DNA of 64,000 nucleotides from Hofstenia miamia (GCA_004352715.1 SCFE01000046.1:2129781-2193780); one strand, 5' to 3'; positions 47,490-58,985 are shown, numbered from the stretch's first letter. Notes: generated by a model from the sequence alone, not told the origin. A program made the numbers and translations.

Positions 47490-48652
47490 AACAAAAGCAA
47501 TTTACATTTAGTTAAGTCTCCAATGTTCTTAAAAGTCAATTCAGAAGATTCGTGTTGCAATTTCCTTATCAGCTTATTGACAGCATATATAATATCGGTA
47601 TGACCATCATCCACCTTCACTGCTAAATTTGATATATTAAAAGCAAGATCAGGTTTTGTCCTCATCGATATCCACAATAATTGACCAACACCTTTTCTTC
47701 CTAAGCCAACTTGCTCAGTTGCAGACTCAAATGATGTAATCTGACTCAACCGTGATACATAAGAATTTTGATCCACTGATATGATACCTTCACCTTTAGT
47801 AGAAATATTCAGCCCCAGAAATGGAAAGTTATTCGATTTTTCACTACTGACTCGAAATATTTGCTTTAATGGTTCAATCACTGCATCACCAAAAACAGAA
47901 TCGCCACACCAAAATAAATCATCTACGTGTGCACAGATGAAACCCTGTTTATCGTCATTTTCCCACAGAAATAACGCTGGATCATACTTCGAAACTACCA
48001 TGTTAAGGCACAACAAACTTTCTTTCAGTGTACGATACCAACACCTTGATGCGTCAGTCAAGCCATATACCGGTTTAATCAATTTCCACAATTTTCCTTT
48101 TTTTGCGTAATTGTGAGGAGGTTCTAAGAAGACGTCTCTATCCAAATACTTTCCACTGCTTTGAAGAAAAGCTGCCTTTATATCCATACAATGAGGCTCC
48201 CATCCATGGCAAACTGCAACAGTAAATAATAATCTAATAGTCTCTTGACTACAAGTTGGGGCATCAGTTTGAAAATTCTCAATTTCCTGGAAGCCTTTCG
48301 CCACAAGCCTTGCTTTTTTGATGACCTCACCACTGGGCCCGTCTTTTAAACTATACACCCAACGTGTCTGAATTCTCTCTTGTCCAATATCTTCAACTTC
48401 CTCAAACGTCTCATACATCTGCCAGTTCTCTATCTCCTTAAGTTCCGCCTGCGTAAAGTCGTACTTCGACGGTAGATTAGAAGCTAGTAAAGTTTCCTGT
48501 TCTTTATCATTCTGTTCTGTTGACGTAGACAGTTCATCCAATTCTTTGTTTAATGTATTACAGTTCTCATTACGTTCGATAGGTGCCCATGATTCCACGT
48601 CAGATTTCCAATCTAAATGACCCGCAAAGCCTTCGACATCTCTTGGTGCCAA
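47390..48652 (-). pseudogene. copia reverse transcriptase (RVT_2)
   Basis: 420 codons. Recognisable: RIQTRWVYSLKDG and KKARLVAKGFQE at the N-terminus, CMDIKAAFLQS with catalytic D157, KPVYGLTDASRCWY, and FICAHVDDLFW with D244-D245, then the conserved FPFLGLNIS and a GVGQLLWISMRTKPDLAF connection segment. The RT core is intact; it lacks only its neighbours in frame. Confidence 0.85.
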
Positions 48653-48944
48653 AAACTCGACATTGTACTTATGTTTATTTTTACCAGTAGATTTACCTGC
48701 ACAGCTTTTTATGACTGCTTTGTACTCTTTTCTTATACAGTCGAAAAAGAAAACCGTGGCAACACGTTCTCATCAACGGAATTATCGTCATCAGAATCAC
48801 TCAGAACTGCTTGCTCTTTTACTAGTGGGTCAGTTTCACTGGGAATGCAAGGTGCCTGATTTGAGAAATTAGATTTCTTTAAATGAGAATGCATCAATCT
48901 ACTTTTATGTACCATTACATACAAACCACTATGACGGACAAAAA

Positions 48945-49868
48945 CTACTTGACTATACCAGGCCCCCTCCAATGTTTGTCTCCATCCCTTTTATAGAAAA
49001 CCTCATCGCCAAGAGAGAAACTAGTGTCTGCTGGTTGCAAGTTACGAGTCAATGCTATGCGTATTCTACCTGATGTTTCAGCTTCTATGTAAGCTTTCCT
49101 GGCAGCTAAAATTCCAATTAAATGCTTGCCTTTTAAACCAGTATCAACTTCATGTGAAAGCACAGGGAGTTTGTCGCTTAATACACCAGGTGAGTTGGGA
49201 TTTCTGCCATATATTAACATGTAAGGACTGTAACCGAATGTTGAGGATAAACAATTTTTAGCAAATGCAACATTTTCAATACCTGTTTCCAGATCTAGGC
49301 CCGTCTCACTGATGACCTTATTTAACATTGTAGTCAAAACTTGATTGTGGAGCTCAATTGTGCCATTTGACCATGGACTATAAGCAGTTGTAGTAGTAAC
49401 TTTTGTATCCAACCTCTCTCCTAACAGGCGAATTAAATCATTGTTAAATTCACCACCATTATCCAAAATGATCCTTTTAGGGCACCCAAATTTTAACACC
49501 CAATGACGCATAAATTTATTCACAATGATGGCAGGATCTTTAGAATATATAATTGTAGCTACACTAAACCGAGTAAACTGATCTAATATATGGAGGTACC
49601 AAATTTTCTTTGATTTTAACTCATGTAGGTCGATAGCAACAGTATCATTAAACTCGCCCGCAAGAGGCATGCCAACTACTTGCTTTGGTGGTAAATTTGA
49701 ATTCATTTTACAAGAAATGCATTCTTTAGTTATACTATCAATTAATTCATAAAAAACCTTGTTTTTAACACCGGAATTTTTCACTAAAGTAGATAATCGG
49801 GCTGCACTTGGATGAGCAAATTGTTTATGTAGTTTTATAATTTCATTTTTTAATTCCGAATCTGTCAT
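48945..49868 (-). pseudogene. copia integrase
   Basis: Begins with the HHCC zinc domain (H14, H19, C50, C53 in LHKQFAHPSAARL and CISCK), as in GAG-pre-integrase junctions of copia. The core has D80 (VAIDLHELKSKKIWYLHILD), D136 (IILDNGGEF) and E172 (PWSNGTIELHN); D136 and E172 are 35 residues apart, the normal D,D-35-E geometry. The C-terminal SH3-like part has FSLGDEVFYKRDGDKHWRGPG, after which the frame is lost; the expected continuation (VFVRHSGLYVMVHKSRL) is found in another phase at 48733-48972. Integrase alone would be catalytically complete if translated. Confidence 0.85.
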
Positions 49869-50026
49869 TTTCGCAAGAGGGCATAAGCTTGCAAATACAT
49901 TATTTAATGTTTGTTTAATTCATTAAAATATTCTAGAGCATATGCATGTAGATATATGTTTATAGCAATGACTAATGAATAGTTATTTGAATACCTTCTC
50001 CATGCGGGGAAATGGGAATCAGAAAT
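49869..50026. other. Spacer between copia and Tc1 elements
   Basis: AT-rich; nothing recognised. Confidence 0.5.
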
Positions 50027-50027
50027 A

Positions 50028-50635
50028 CAGAGCTGGCAAAAAGAAACTGTACCAGGGTAAAAAAATACATTTTTTCAATTGTAGTATGATTTATTTAAGC
50101 CTAAATGCCGAGTCTTACACAGAGATCCTGGAAGAACGTGTGGCTCCCATCTGGAACAACATCCCAGAGAATACCTTCCAGCAAGAAAATGCCCGACCAC
50201 ATACTGCTCGCCGTACAATGCGTTGGTTTGAAGACCATGGCATCAACGTTCTGCAATGGCCGCCAAACAGCCCTGACCTAAATCCAATCGAGAACTGCTG
50301 GGCTTATGTGAAATCTCGTCTTGATGAAGAGGTCATACATGGAATGGAGCAACTCTTCCAGAGAGCAACTTGGCATTTTCAGAATATGGACAACAACTTC
50401 ATTGTATACCTCATCGAATCAATGCCAAGAAGATGCCAGTCAGTTGTTAAGCGCAGAGGAGCCAAAGTGGACTATTGATCTCTGTGTTAAAAACAGTCCT
50501 TTTCATATTGATTTATCCATTTATTAAACTTAAAATAAAATTAAACTTTATTATTGCATTTATGTTTAAATAAATCATACTACAATTGAAAAAATGTATT
50601 TTTTACACTGGTACGGTTTCTTTTTGCCAGCCCTG
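50028..50635 (+). mobile_element. Tc1/mariner element, internally deleted, with complete inverted ends
   Basis: The left end CAGAGCTGGCAAAAAGAAAC and the right end (complement of GTTTCTTTTTGCCAGCCCTG, with one or two differences) form inverted repeats that continue for about 70 bases. TA dinucleotides flank both sides (50026-50027 and 50636-50637), the Tc1 target signature. The element is 608 bp, about half of a full-length Tc1, and keeps only the C-terminal half of the transposase. It could be moved in trans. Confidence 0.9.
50090..50478 (+). pseudogene. Tc1 transposase, C-terminal half
   Basis: Reads LNAESYTEILEERVAPIW, then FQQENARPHTA, then LQWPPNSPDLNPIENCWAYV and a tail MPRRCQSVVKRRGAKVDY with the normal stop. 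The second catalytic Asp, normally in QQDNA, is Glu here, and the first catalytic Asp and the DNA-binding HTH domains are deleted. The third acidic residue (IEN) is kept. The frame upstream of LNAES is inverted-repeat sequence and not transposase, so the annotated open frame from 49975 is not a real N-terminus. Confidence 0.85.
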
Positions 50636-50637
50636 TA

Positions 50638-51276
50638 TAGTTTATGCCTTCAATTAATGGTAATGTCTCTTAGAGGTTATAATGCATTTCTAACCATATT
50701 TGTTATAACATTTGGTCATTACTATAATTCCATCTTGTGTGCATGCATAACATATAGTTCAAATATAAGCAAAGCATGGTTAATCAAACTTCAATAGAAA
50801 TGGGATATGTAATCATACCATCATACAACAGAGAGATATTGATTAATTTTCATGTTAGAGGCCTTAGTGATCAGATGTAACAATGCATTTCATACTAATA
50901 ATTGAATTTATAACATATAGCATGGCTTTCTATTGTGTCAATCATTCACCAATGAAAAAAATGAAATATATGCCATTATTAAACACATAAAGTCTTTGAG
51001 GGTTAAATGAATTACAATGCTAGATCAGATATATTCAAGCCACCATGTAAAGAGATATAAATTTAATAATTACTAGGGGATGTGAGTGTGCATCTGATCA
51101 TTATATCTAGCAACACGTCAATAATTCGCTAAAACAACAAAAACCTATTAGTATGCTAACCATTCATTGAAAAAAGGAAAGTTCACAGACCATTTTTAGT
51201 GATAGAATTATCTATTTAATGAAAAATCAGCAAAATTCTCGAGTGAAAAAAAAACATTGTTCAATTTTTACATGGA
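50638..51276. other. AT-rich sequence
   Basis: No gene recognised. An upstream exon of the structural-protein-like gene that follows would be expected here but could not be identified. Confidence 0.4.
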
Positions 51277-51679
51277 TTGTGCAGTAATTTATTTGGCAAC
51301 ATAAATCATATTATAATTTCAATAACAAATATCATACTAATTTTGTTTGATTATGGAAATATGCTAGGATTTAATGGAAAGATATATCCAAACACAACAA
51401 CCAATGCTAGATATGAACATGATATATGCACTGGAAATCATGTTTTAATGAAACAAATCAACATTGTAGAACCTCAATTTGCTGGATGCACACAATTACA
51501 CTTATTGGATAAATTTCCCTTGATGCTGACATATGCCATAAACCTAAGCCCCGTCATGAAAAAAACGAGATCCAATGTATAAACCTGCATCAGGATCATA
51601 TATTGATAGAATAAACTTAGTGTTTTGTAGCAATCAGTGTCAAATAATAGAATTCAAGGAGTTGGTAGAATGTATATAA
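51277..51679 (+). pseudogene. Maverick/Polinton-like structural protein fragment, copy 1 (middle and C-terminal part)
   Basis: The first frame contains MLGFNGKIYPNTTTNARYEH, then INIVEPQFAGCTQLHLL; the pattern LGF ... IVEPQ-VG-...LL is the central part of an uncharacterised protein family common in invertebrate genomes next to Maverick/Polinton-like and adintovirus-like genes. The frame closes at 51582, but one phase away the sequence goes on as MYKPASGSYIDRINLVFCSN and IIEFKE to a stop at 51679, which matches the C-terminal exon in copies 2 and 3 (YKPTSKSFINRITISF). So it has at least one frameshift. Homology to the other two copies in this window is direct observation; the assignment to a Maverick-like capsid-related family is from memory of its motif pattern and needs a profile search. 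Confidence 0.5.
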
Positions 51680-52164
51680 CATTTGATATTTCCACAAAAT
51701 GAAGAAATGACAGAAAATCAAAATTTTTTCATTTGATGTTTGCAGCATTTGTGTAAACTCTATACATTTGCATTTTTATTAAAAAAAAATCTATTGATAT
51801 AATTATCTGAGTTGCAAAATGTAGTGCATTGTTCAGTTTTTACAGAGATTGAGTTAAGGATGGTTGAATTTCTCCACCATGGGAAAGTTATTTTTCAATT
51901 AAATAATATGATTAAGTGAAAAATGATTTCTTGTACATGTTTAACATCAATAAGAATTTCCTTGCAAGACTTAATTTGCAAATGAAAACTCTACATATAT
52001 TATCAATGCAATTACAAATGAAAAAACAATAGCAAAACTGTAAAAAGAGAATTTCTTCTTTCATAGCATTAAAACACCAACTCCTTCACAACTGGTAACA
52101 AATAATTTGTTGTTGGAAGAGAACACATATTGACATTATCAGTGATAAATTCACTATTTTTCAA
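51680..52164. other. AT-rich sequence left of the inverted repeat
   Basis: No gene recognised. Confidence 0.45.
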
Positions 52165-52188
52165 TGATTAAAAGTGCCTGATGAATAG

Positions 52189-52341
52189 TATAAAACCAAG
52201 GCAATTTTGTTACACTTTTTTCTGTTTGGTGGAGAGGTGGGTCGTAGGAGGTTACACTTTCTTCTGATTTGTTGAGGGGGACCTTTGACCTCTGCTGTGC
52301 CATGGATATTGGCGGGGGTGTATCTCTGACGTCATTGGAAT
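52189..52341 (+). promoter_or_regulatory. Conserved GC-richer block with TATA-like and CCAAT-like motifs (left arm)
   Basis: In an otherwise very AT-rich arm this block is GC-richer and better preserved than its surroundings. It starts with GTATAAAACC, has two spaced copies of a GTTACACTTT-TTCTG(A)TTGGT motif (complement contains CCAAT in the right arm), GGGACCTTTGACC, and TGACGTCA-like TCTGACGTCATTGG at the end. The mirror copy is 59160-59305. The TATA boxes of both arms point inwards. A promoter or an origin-like element is inferred. Confidence 0.4.
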
Positions 52342-53898
52342 GTATTCTCTTTTGCTATAATATTTGTTTGTAGTCTATTGAATAAAATGTAACAAATTTT
52401 TTTAGAGGTTGAGGAATTTTTGAAAATCTCATGAGATTGTTTGCAGTATATTGTATAAAATGCAACAATTTTTCTACTCATATTACATAATTTTAAAATA
52501 CCATTGACATTCTACATGCAAGAAATTTACATTGTTGGAATTACATAAGTATTTTCAAACACAAATAATTTTTTTAATATTTTAATAAATACATTTCACA
52601 CATATGTCAATTGCAAAAATAAAAACTTTTTTAATCGATAAATATTTTCAAGTAAAATAATTTTTAAATTAAATACATGCTTTCACAGATGCATTCTACA
52701 TGTACTAGTTAATATGTTTGATAAATTAATAATAAATAGACAGGAAAACGATTAATTATTAGCTACAATGGTTTAACAACAAATTTCTTAAATTTGCAAT
52801 GATTATTACTAGTAAATAGAGATAATAATATACCCCGTGGAGTGTTCATTTGGAGTTCAAATTTATAATAGTTTTTTATACAGTCTGTAGAATTTTCATA
52901 GTTTTGTGGATATCATTTTATTTGGTAAAATTTAATAACAAATGTTTCAATCAGAGAGATAATAATACTCATTAAAAGCGTAATGTCTTATTTCAGTAAT
53001 AAAGCAAAATAATTTTTCAGAACTAGTTTATGTAAGAACTCGCAATTTCTAATATTTAATAAACATACATGGTAAAACCCACATACGTGTTTAAGATAAG
53101 ACAAAAATGAAATTTATTCTACACTTTGCTTATAATGATTATATATATGTTACTATTAAATTTGTCTATTGTGTTAGTTTATCATCATTGTTGTTGAAGG
53201 AATTCTGTAGGAAACAAACGCAATGATGTGTATTTACACATTATGAATTTCACACGATCATATCTAAATTAATGACTAATAAATTAAGTGATAGATCACA
53301 GTATAAAACACATGATAAATAAAAGTTTAAACAAAATCAATTAAAAATGTGTATTACCAAACAAAAAACGTTTCTATTTATGATAAAGTATATAATTAAT
53401 GTAACATCAGACAGTAACTTTGCAGAGATTTATTAAAATAAAATTGATTATGTTTTAAAAGAAATATCTGTAAAACTAACTAGAGCACATATTGCAAAAA
53501 GTGTTAAGAATCAAAAAACAGTATCTGAGATTTAATTATAAAAATAGTTTACCAAAAAGTTTGAAATCTTTATGGGTAGTTCTTTCATCAATGTAAAATT
53601 CCGTTAATCTGCTCTATGTATAAACTTACATGCTTTCATAGACAATGTCAATATTATGTGGTTTTATCTATTGTTCAACTGTCAAAAATGTATCCAATCG
53701 TAAAGTTTGATATATCCCAAACCTGAAATCACTTTACAATTTGAAAATTATCATAATTAATTAAAACATTTTCAAATCATATAAAACTATTATTTTTCAC
53801 ATTTTGAATTATTACTATCATAAATTTGTTAGTAATACAAAACATTTAAAAATAACAAATAACTTATTTTATTTTACATTTTAAAAAATTGTTTATAC

Positions 53899-54123
53899 TT
53901 AAATTTCAGTGTCTTTGATATTAAGAGTTAAATAAATACTGCTAGTATCATTGAAATGAATGAACTCACCATTCAATGTATGGAAGCTAATTGTAATTCT
54001 ATTGATGAATGACTTTGAAGTTGGTTTATAAATTATATGAGTCTTTTCATAATGGATGAATGGCTGATCATTTACACTATATACTGTGAATAATATTTGA
54101 TTCAATAACGGGATGCTACCACT
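53899..54123 (-). pseudogene. Structural-protein-like gene, copy 2: C-terminal exon only
   Basis: On the minus strand, after an intron acceptor (TTATCAG at 54130-54124), the frame reads SGSIPLLNQI...TVYSVNDQPFIHYEK and SFINRITISFHTLNGEFIHF to a stop at 53899. It differs from copy 3 in the right arm by a handful of residues and a one-codon deletion near the beginning. The family-B LTR is inserted only 14 bases upstream of the exon, inside the intron, and separates the exon from the rest of its gene. Confidence 0.6.
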
Positions 54124-54137
54124 CTGATAATGTTTAC

Positions 54138-55034
54138 TGTAACATAATCATAATCTTAGCATATGTGGTCAAATTGAGAAAAAAGAAAGAAGAAACCAAG
54201 ACTGAATATTGAAATAAAATATTAATTGCAAAAACATATGCATAAGATTAATTAGTTATTTTTGTAAATTTATAATGCAGTAATCTTTTGATATTAATTT
54301 TTTTTTGCGAAACAGCATTAGACTAGATCGCTACTGCTAATTAAGTCAGAATTGTGTAATCGGCAGACGAACAGAAATTTAAACGTTCGGAATTGTAAAC
54401 AAGTGGAATTAGCAGAATTAACAGGTACTGGTTAAATATTTGATTGTTGTTAATTCTTTTACTATAAAAAGTGTGTAATCAATCATTTTGTTGATGAATC
54501 TAATTTACTGGATTTACTTTGCGTTTTTGTATCAGGTTAATTTACTTAATACAATGGAAAGCTAAATGTTCGAGCTCTCGGGTATTCAAGACGGTGGTTC
54601 ACAGATCCAGTTAACAGGTGAAGTGTATAGCCGGTGCTTACCCAAGCAGCTCTTAGGTTAGGTGTAGGAATAGGGGCTTTTACTCGTATTAGCTTTCCTA
54701 TCATTCGTTGTTCATATTACAACTATTATTACACTATGTTATTACATCTGTTTACATCAAGGAAATTATGGAATTACAAGATCTCTTTGCATTGTCTTGG
54801 ATGTTGTTTATTACGTATAATTCTTAGTAGACTGACTGACTATCAATTAATCTTTTTTGCTGTGACCGTATTGGTTGTTCACATGTATTCCAGGTCAGCA
54901 TATATCTATTTATATGTAAGGTTATTATATGTACGAACTCATAACAAGCTATTGCACCCTGGTTGCGAGATCTCTTTATTAAACGACCCCGTTGATAACA
55001 AGAACAATCAATACACTAAATTAATAAGGTATCA
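54138..55034 (+). mobile_element. Family-B LTR-like unit (second copy), inserted in the inverted repeat
   Basis: TGTAACATAATC...GGTATCA, homologous to 39814-40691. TATA box at 54463-54470 and nested stems at 54558-54696. It interrupts the left arm of the large inverted repeat, so it inserted after that structure formed. The sequence after GGTATCA (AGCATCATCACTATTG) does not match copy 1 and soon enters the 1000-N gap, where an element body may be. Confidence 0.65.
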
Positions 55035-55071
55035 AGCATCATCACTATTGTCCTTCCACACACATTTCCAT
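54634..55071 (+). CDS. Hydrophobic ORF of the family-B LTR, second copy (runs into gap)
   Basis: Parallel to the ORF at 40301: same start context and open across the LTR with many residue changes. The part shared with copy 1 ends at about KLIRYQ. Any translation beyond 55071 is through N. No domain recognised. Confidence 0.25.
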
Positions 55072-56071
55072 NNNNNNNNNNNNNNNNNNNNNNNNNNNNN
55101 NNNNNNNNNNNNNNNNNNNNNNNNNNNNNNNNNNNNNNNNNNNNNNNNNNNNNNNNNNNNNNNNNNNNNNNNNNNNNNNNNNNNNNNNNNNNNNNNNNNN
55201 NNNNNNNNNNNNNNNNNNNNNNNNNNNNNNNNNNNNNNNNNNNNNNNNNNNNNNNNNNNNNNNNNNNNNNNNNNNNNNNNNNNNNNNNNNNNNNNNNNNN
55301 NNNNNNNNNNNNNNNNNNNNNNNNNNNNNNNNNNNNNNNNNNNNNNNNNNNNNNNNNNNNNNNNNNNNNNNNNNNNNNNNNNNNNNNNNNNNNNNNNNNN
55401 NNNNNNNNNNNNNNNNNNNNNNNNNNNNNNNNNNNNNNNNNNNNNNNNNNNNNNNNNNNNNNNNNNNNNNNNNNNNNNNNNNNNNNNNNNNNNNNNNNNN
55501 NNNNNNNNNNNNNNNNNNNNNNNNNNNNNNNNNNNNNNNNNNNNNNNNNNNNNNNNNNNNNNNNNNNNNNNNNNNNNNNNNNNNNNNNNNNNNNNNNNNN
55601 NNNNNNNNNNNNNNNNNNNNNNNNNNNNNNNNNNNNNNNNNNNNNNNNNNNNNNNNNNNNNNNNNNNNNNNNNNNNNNNNNNNNNNNNNNNNNNNNNNNN
55701 NNNNNNNNNNNNNNNNNNNNNNNNNNNNNNNNNNNNNNNNNNNNNNNNNNNNNNNNNNNNNNNNNNNNNNNNNNNNNNNNNNNNNNNNNNNNNNNNNNNN
55801 NNNNNNNNNNNNNNNNNNNNNNNNNNNNNNNNNNNNNNNNNNNNNNNNNNNNNNNNNNNNNNNNNNNNNNNNNNNNNNNNNNNNNNNNNNNNNNNNNNNN
55901 NNNNNNNNNNNNNNNNNNNNNNNNNNNNNNNNNNNNNNNNNNNNNNNNNNNNNNNNNNNNNNNNNNNNNNNNNNNNNNNNNNNNNNNNNNNNNNNNNNNN
56001 NNNNNNNNNNNNNNNNNNNNNNNNNNNNNNNNNNNNNNNNNNNNNNNNNNNNNNNNNNNNNNNNNNNNNNN
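55072..56071. other. Assembly gap, 1000 N
   Basis: Exactly 1000 N, most likely a placeholder of arbitrary size in the centre of the inverted repeat. Confidence 0.99.
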
Positions 56072-57164
56072 AAAGGACAAAACAAATCACCAAAAGGAAA
56101 ATTAAATATTCCCAAAGGCAAGTAATTTTGTTCAAAAGGACAAAACAAATCAACAAAAGAAAAATGAAAATTTTAGACTCTCAAATAGTAGAAAAATACT
56201 TGGAAATCCATTATATATTGGCATTCTTTACAATGCTATGCACTAGAAACTCTAACAAAATCGGATTTATTATTAAAAATTCTCAATCTCTATATGATTT
56301 TAAAACGTTTAATGGGAAATTTAGTTAAAAGGTGCTTTTCCTAATTGCATATTGCGAGATATATATTTTATATTTGAATACAAAGACTAAACCGTCTTGA
56401 AGAAGTATTTATTTCATTTTATTAGTTTCTGATAATTGTAATTTACACTATTTATTTCTATATTTAGAAAATGTTCCTAAGTTGTTTTAATAACTAATGT
56501 ACAAAATGTAGTTTAAATCATTTAACGATTGCTGTTGTGTTTTATAATGTTTTTGTAAAATCAATCAATTTAATCATTTTAGTATTAGTAGTAATTAGTA
56601 GTAGTAATTAGTAATTAGTAGTAATTGAAAATGTTTTGCGAGTTTCATAACATGTAATTGATTTGTTTTTGAAATGGCGTTATGTATTCATTTGCAATTA
56701 TCAAAATTTACTCATTGACTGAAGAAAACTACGAATGTTAACACTTTCTCAATAATTATAAAGTTTTTATTTTAAAACAAAGGATTGACGTCGAAAAAAA
56801 ATGTAAGTCTATAAACCTGGAAAAGTCATAGGTCACCCTAATTATATTATTATATATGACATGCATCTAATATTACACTTATTTAACTTAGTTGATGAGA
56901 TGTATCTCTAGAAATCTATCATTAATGAAACATGTACAAATCATTTCTACATTCTCATTGTATGATAAATAGTATTATTAAATTTACTAAACTAGCGATT
57001 ACTTTATTTCAATCATACTTCCCTCATGCTAAATTTGAATGTCAATTGCATGTTAAATTAATAGCTAGGTAAAACATTGACATTTATTAGTTTAGAGAAT
57101 ACTATAGATTTTTACCTATTTACAAAGACAACGTAGGAGTTTAAATTTTTATATTCATGCGGCT
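56072..57164. other. AT-rich sequence between the gap and copy 3
   Basis: Starts with two direct copies of AAAGGACAAAACAAATCA (56072 and 56137). A TAG/TAAT simple repeat lies at about 56580-56626. The open frame at 56140-56326 (KILDSQIVEKYLEIHYILAF) has no recognised domain. Confidence 0.45.
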
Positions 57165-57804
57165 TTGCTAAATATCACATTTCCCATAGGATTCAACAAT
57201 ATACAATATCAATTGTTGAGTTTTATCAATGTAAATGGAAATAAACGTGGTATTTATGTGAAGGGTGTTCATGTGAAAAAGATAGAAGATGTGTTTAGCT
57301 TTGTTAACCAAGTCTTACCGAAAATTGAATTGACAGTTGTTAAATCTGAAACAAATGACGAAAAAAGTTTGGAAAAACTATTTAGCACTTCTTCACAAAA
57401 TTTGCCAATGATTTCAACAGTACTGAAATTGGATTTTGAAATCATCAGTGGAAGAGTAGTCATAAAAATGAAACACCTTATGAATTTGAATTAAATCAGG
57501 TAGGTGAAATTTTGATATTTTAAGTGGACTGCATAATTTTTTAATTTATACTGATATAGTTACTTGTCAACATTATCAGAGTGGTAGCATCCCATTATTG
57601 AATCAAATACCCTTATTCACCATATATAGTGTAAATGATCAGCCATTCATCAATTATGAAAAGACTAATAAAATTTATAAACCAACTTCAAAGTCATTCA
57701 TCAATAGAATTACAATTAGCTTCCATACATTGAATGGTGAGTTCATTCATTTCAATGATACTAGCAGTATTTATTTAACTCTTAATATCAAAGACACTGA
57801 TTAA
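57165..57804 (+). CDS. Maverick/Polinton-like structural protein, copy 3 (two exons, possible frameshift)
   Basis: Exon 1 (57165-57499) reads IGFNNIQYQLLSF, then GIYVKGVHVKKIEDVFSFVN, the pattern seen at the N-terminus of the same uncharacterised family (a W-x-N-I segment, then G-Y-x-S-x-x-x-L-x-x-x-I-N). A good donor CAG/GTAGGT is at 57499/57500 and an acceptor TTATCAG at 57573-57579, giving an 80-base intron; exon 2 (57580-57804) reads PLLNQIPLFTIYSVND, then SFINRITISFHTLNGEFIHF and ends with TAA. The frame of exon 1 closes with TAA at 57492, one phase away from the frame that enters the donor, so a single frameshift near 57465 or an annotation error exists. The LGF-IVEPQ middle part present in copy 1 is missing. 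Start is uncertain (no clear ATG). A role in a virion-like particle is inference from the family. Confidence 0.5.
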
Positions 57805-58790
57805 ATTTAAGTATAAACAATTTTTTAAAATGTAAAATAAAATAAGTTATTTGTTATTTTTAAATGTTTTGTATTACTAACAAATTTATGATAGTAATAA
57901 TTCAAAATGTGAAAAATAATAGTTTTATATGATTTGTAAATGTTTTAATTAATTGTGATAATTTTCAAATTGTAAAGTGATTTCATGTTTGGGATATATC
58001 AATCTTTATGATTGGATACATTTTTGACAGTTGAACAATAGATAAAACCACATAATATTGACATTGTCTATGAAAGCTTGTAAGTTTATACATAGAGCGG
58101 ATTAATGGAATTTTACATTGATGAAAGAACAACCCATAAAGATTTCAAACTTTTTGGTAAACTATTTTTATAATTAAATCTCAGATATTGTTTTTTGATT
58201 CTTAATGCTTTTTGCAATATGTGTTCTAGTTAGTTTTACAGATATTTCTTTTAAAACATAATCAATGTTATTTTAATGAATTGCTGCAAATTTACTGTCT
58301 GATGTTACATTAATTATATACTTTATCATAAATAGTAACGTCATTTGTTTGGTAATACACATTTTTAATTGATTTTGTTTAAACTTTTATTTATCATGTG
58401 TTTTATACTGTGATCTATCACTTAATTTATTAGTCATTAATTTAGATGTGATTGTGTGAAATTCATAATGTGTAAATACACATCATTGCATTTGTTTCCT
58501 ACAGAATTCCTTCAACAACAATGATGATAAACTAACACAATAGACAAATTTAATAGTAAGATATATATGATCATTATAAACAAAGTCTAGAATAGATTAC
58601 ATTTTTGTCTTGAATTAAACACGTATGTGGGTTTTACCACATATGTTTATTAAATATTAGAAATTGCGAGTTTTTGCATAAACTAGTTCTGAAAAATTAT
58701 TTTGCTGTATTATCAAAATAAGGCATTATGCTTTTAACAAGTATTATTATCTCTCTGATTCAAACATTTGTTATTAAATTTTACTAAATA

Positions 58791-58985
58791 AAACAAGTAT
58801 TTAAAATAAATATATAAACTAAATTAAAGTGGTATTTCCAATATCATGTATGTTAATAATAAAAACAAGTATGTAAAATAAGTAAGTAAACTAAATTAAT
58901 GTGGTATTTCAAATGTCATGCATATTAATAAAAAACAAGTATGTAAACTAAATTAGGCCACATAAATAAGCAAGTAAACAAATTA
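58791..58985. repeat. Tandem repeat, about 70-72 bp, 2.7 copies
   Basis: Units starting AAACAAGTAT at 58791, 58863 and 58933 share AACTAAATTAA-GTGGTATTTC and ATGTCATG...TTAATAA. Confidence 0.85.

Larger units (their letters stand above)
47067..49868 (-). mobile_element. Ty1/copia retrotransposon pol, frameshifted and 5'-truncated
   Basis: Read on the minus strand the order is integrase, then RT, then RNase H, the copia order. gag and protease are absent at the right end, and no LTR was found. The three main frames do not join: there is a frame change after the integrase (about 48960), another before RT (about 48700), and one between RT and RNase H (about 47400-47480). Catalytic residues are otherwise kept, so decay is recent. 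The RT box is HVDD, as in GalEa-type copia elements of marine invertebrates, in contrast to the YVDD of most copia; the clade call is from memory of that motif only. Confidence 0.85.
52165..54137. repeat. Left arm of a large inverted repeat
   Basis: The reverse complement of this stretch matches 57565-59325 over nearly its whole length, with roughly nine in ten bases equal in the parts I compared (for example 53401-53720 against 58000-58320) and some indels. The inner end is cut off by the family-B LTR at 54138, so the original arm may have been longer. It carries the C-terminal exon of the structural-protein-like gene on its minus strand. Confidence 0.85.

Noticed and set aside
47781-49261. 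Plus-strand frames of 69-109 codons in the copia region
   Set aside because: Antisense shadows of the copia RT and integrase frames.
54634-56328. 564-codon and several 350-codon open frames across 55072-56071
   Set aside because: They are created by translating 1000 N; only the parts outside the gap are real sequence.
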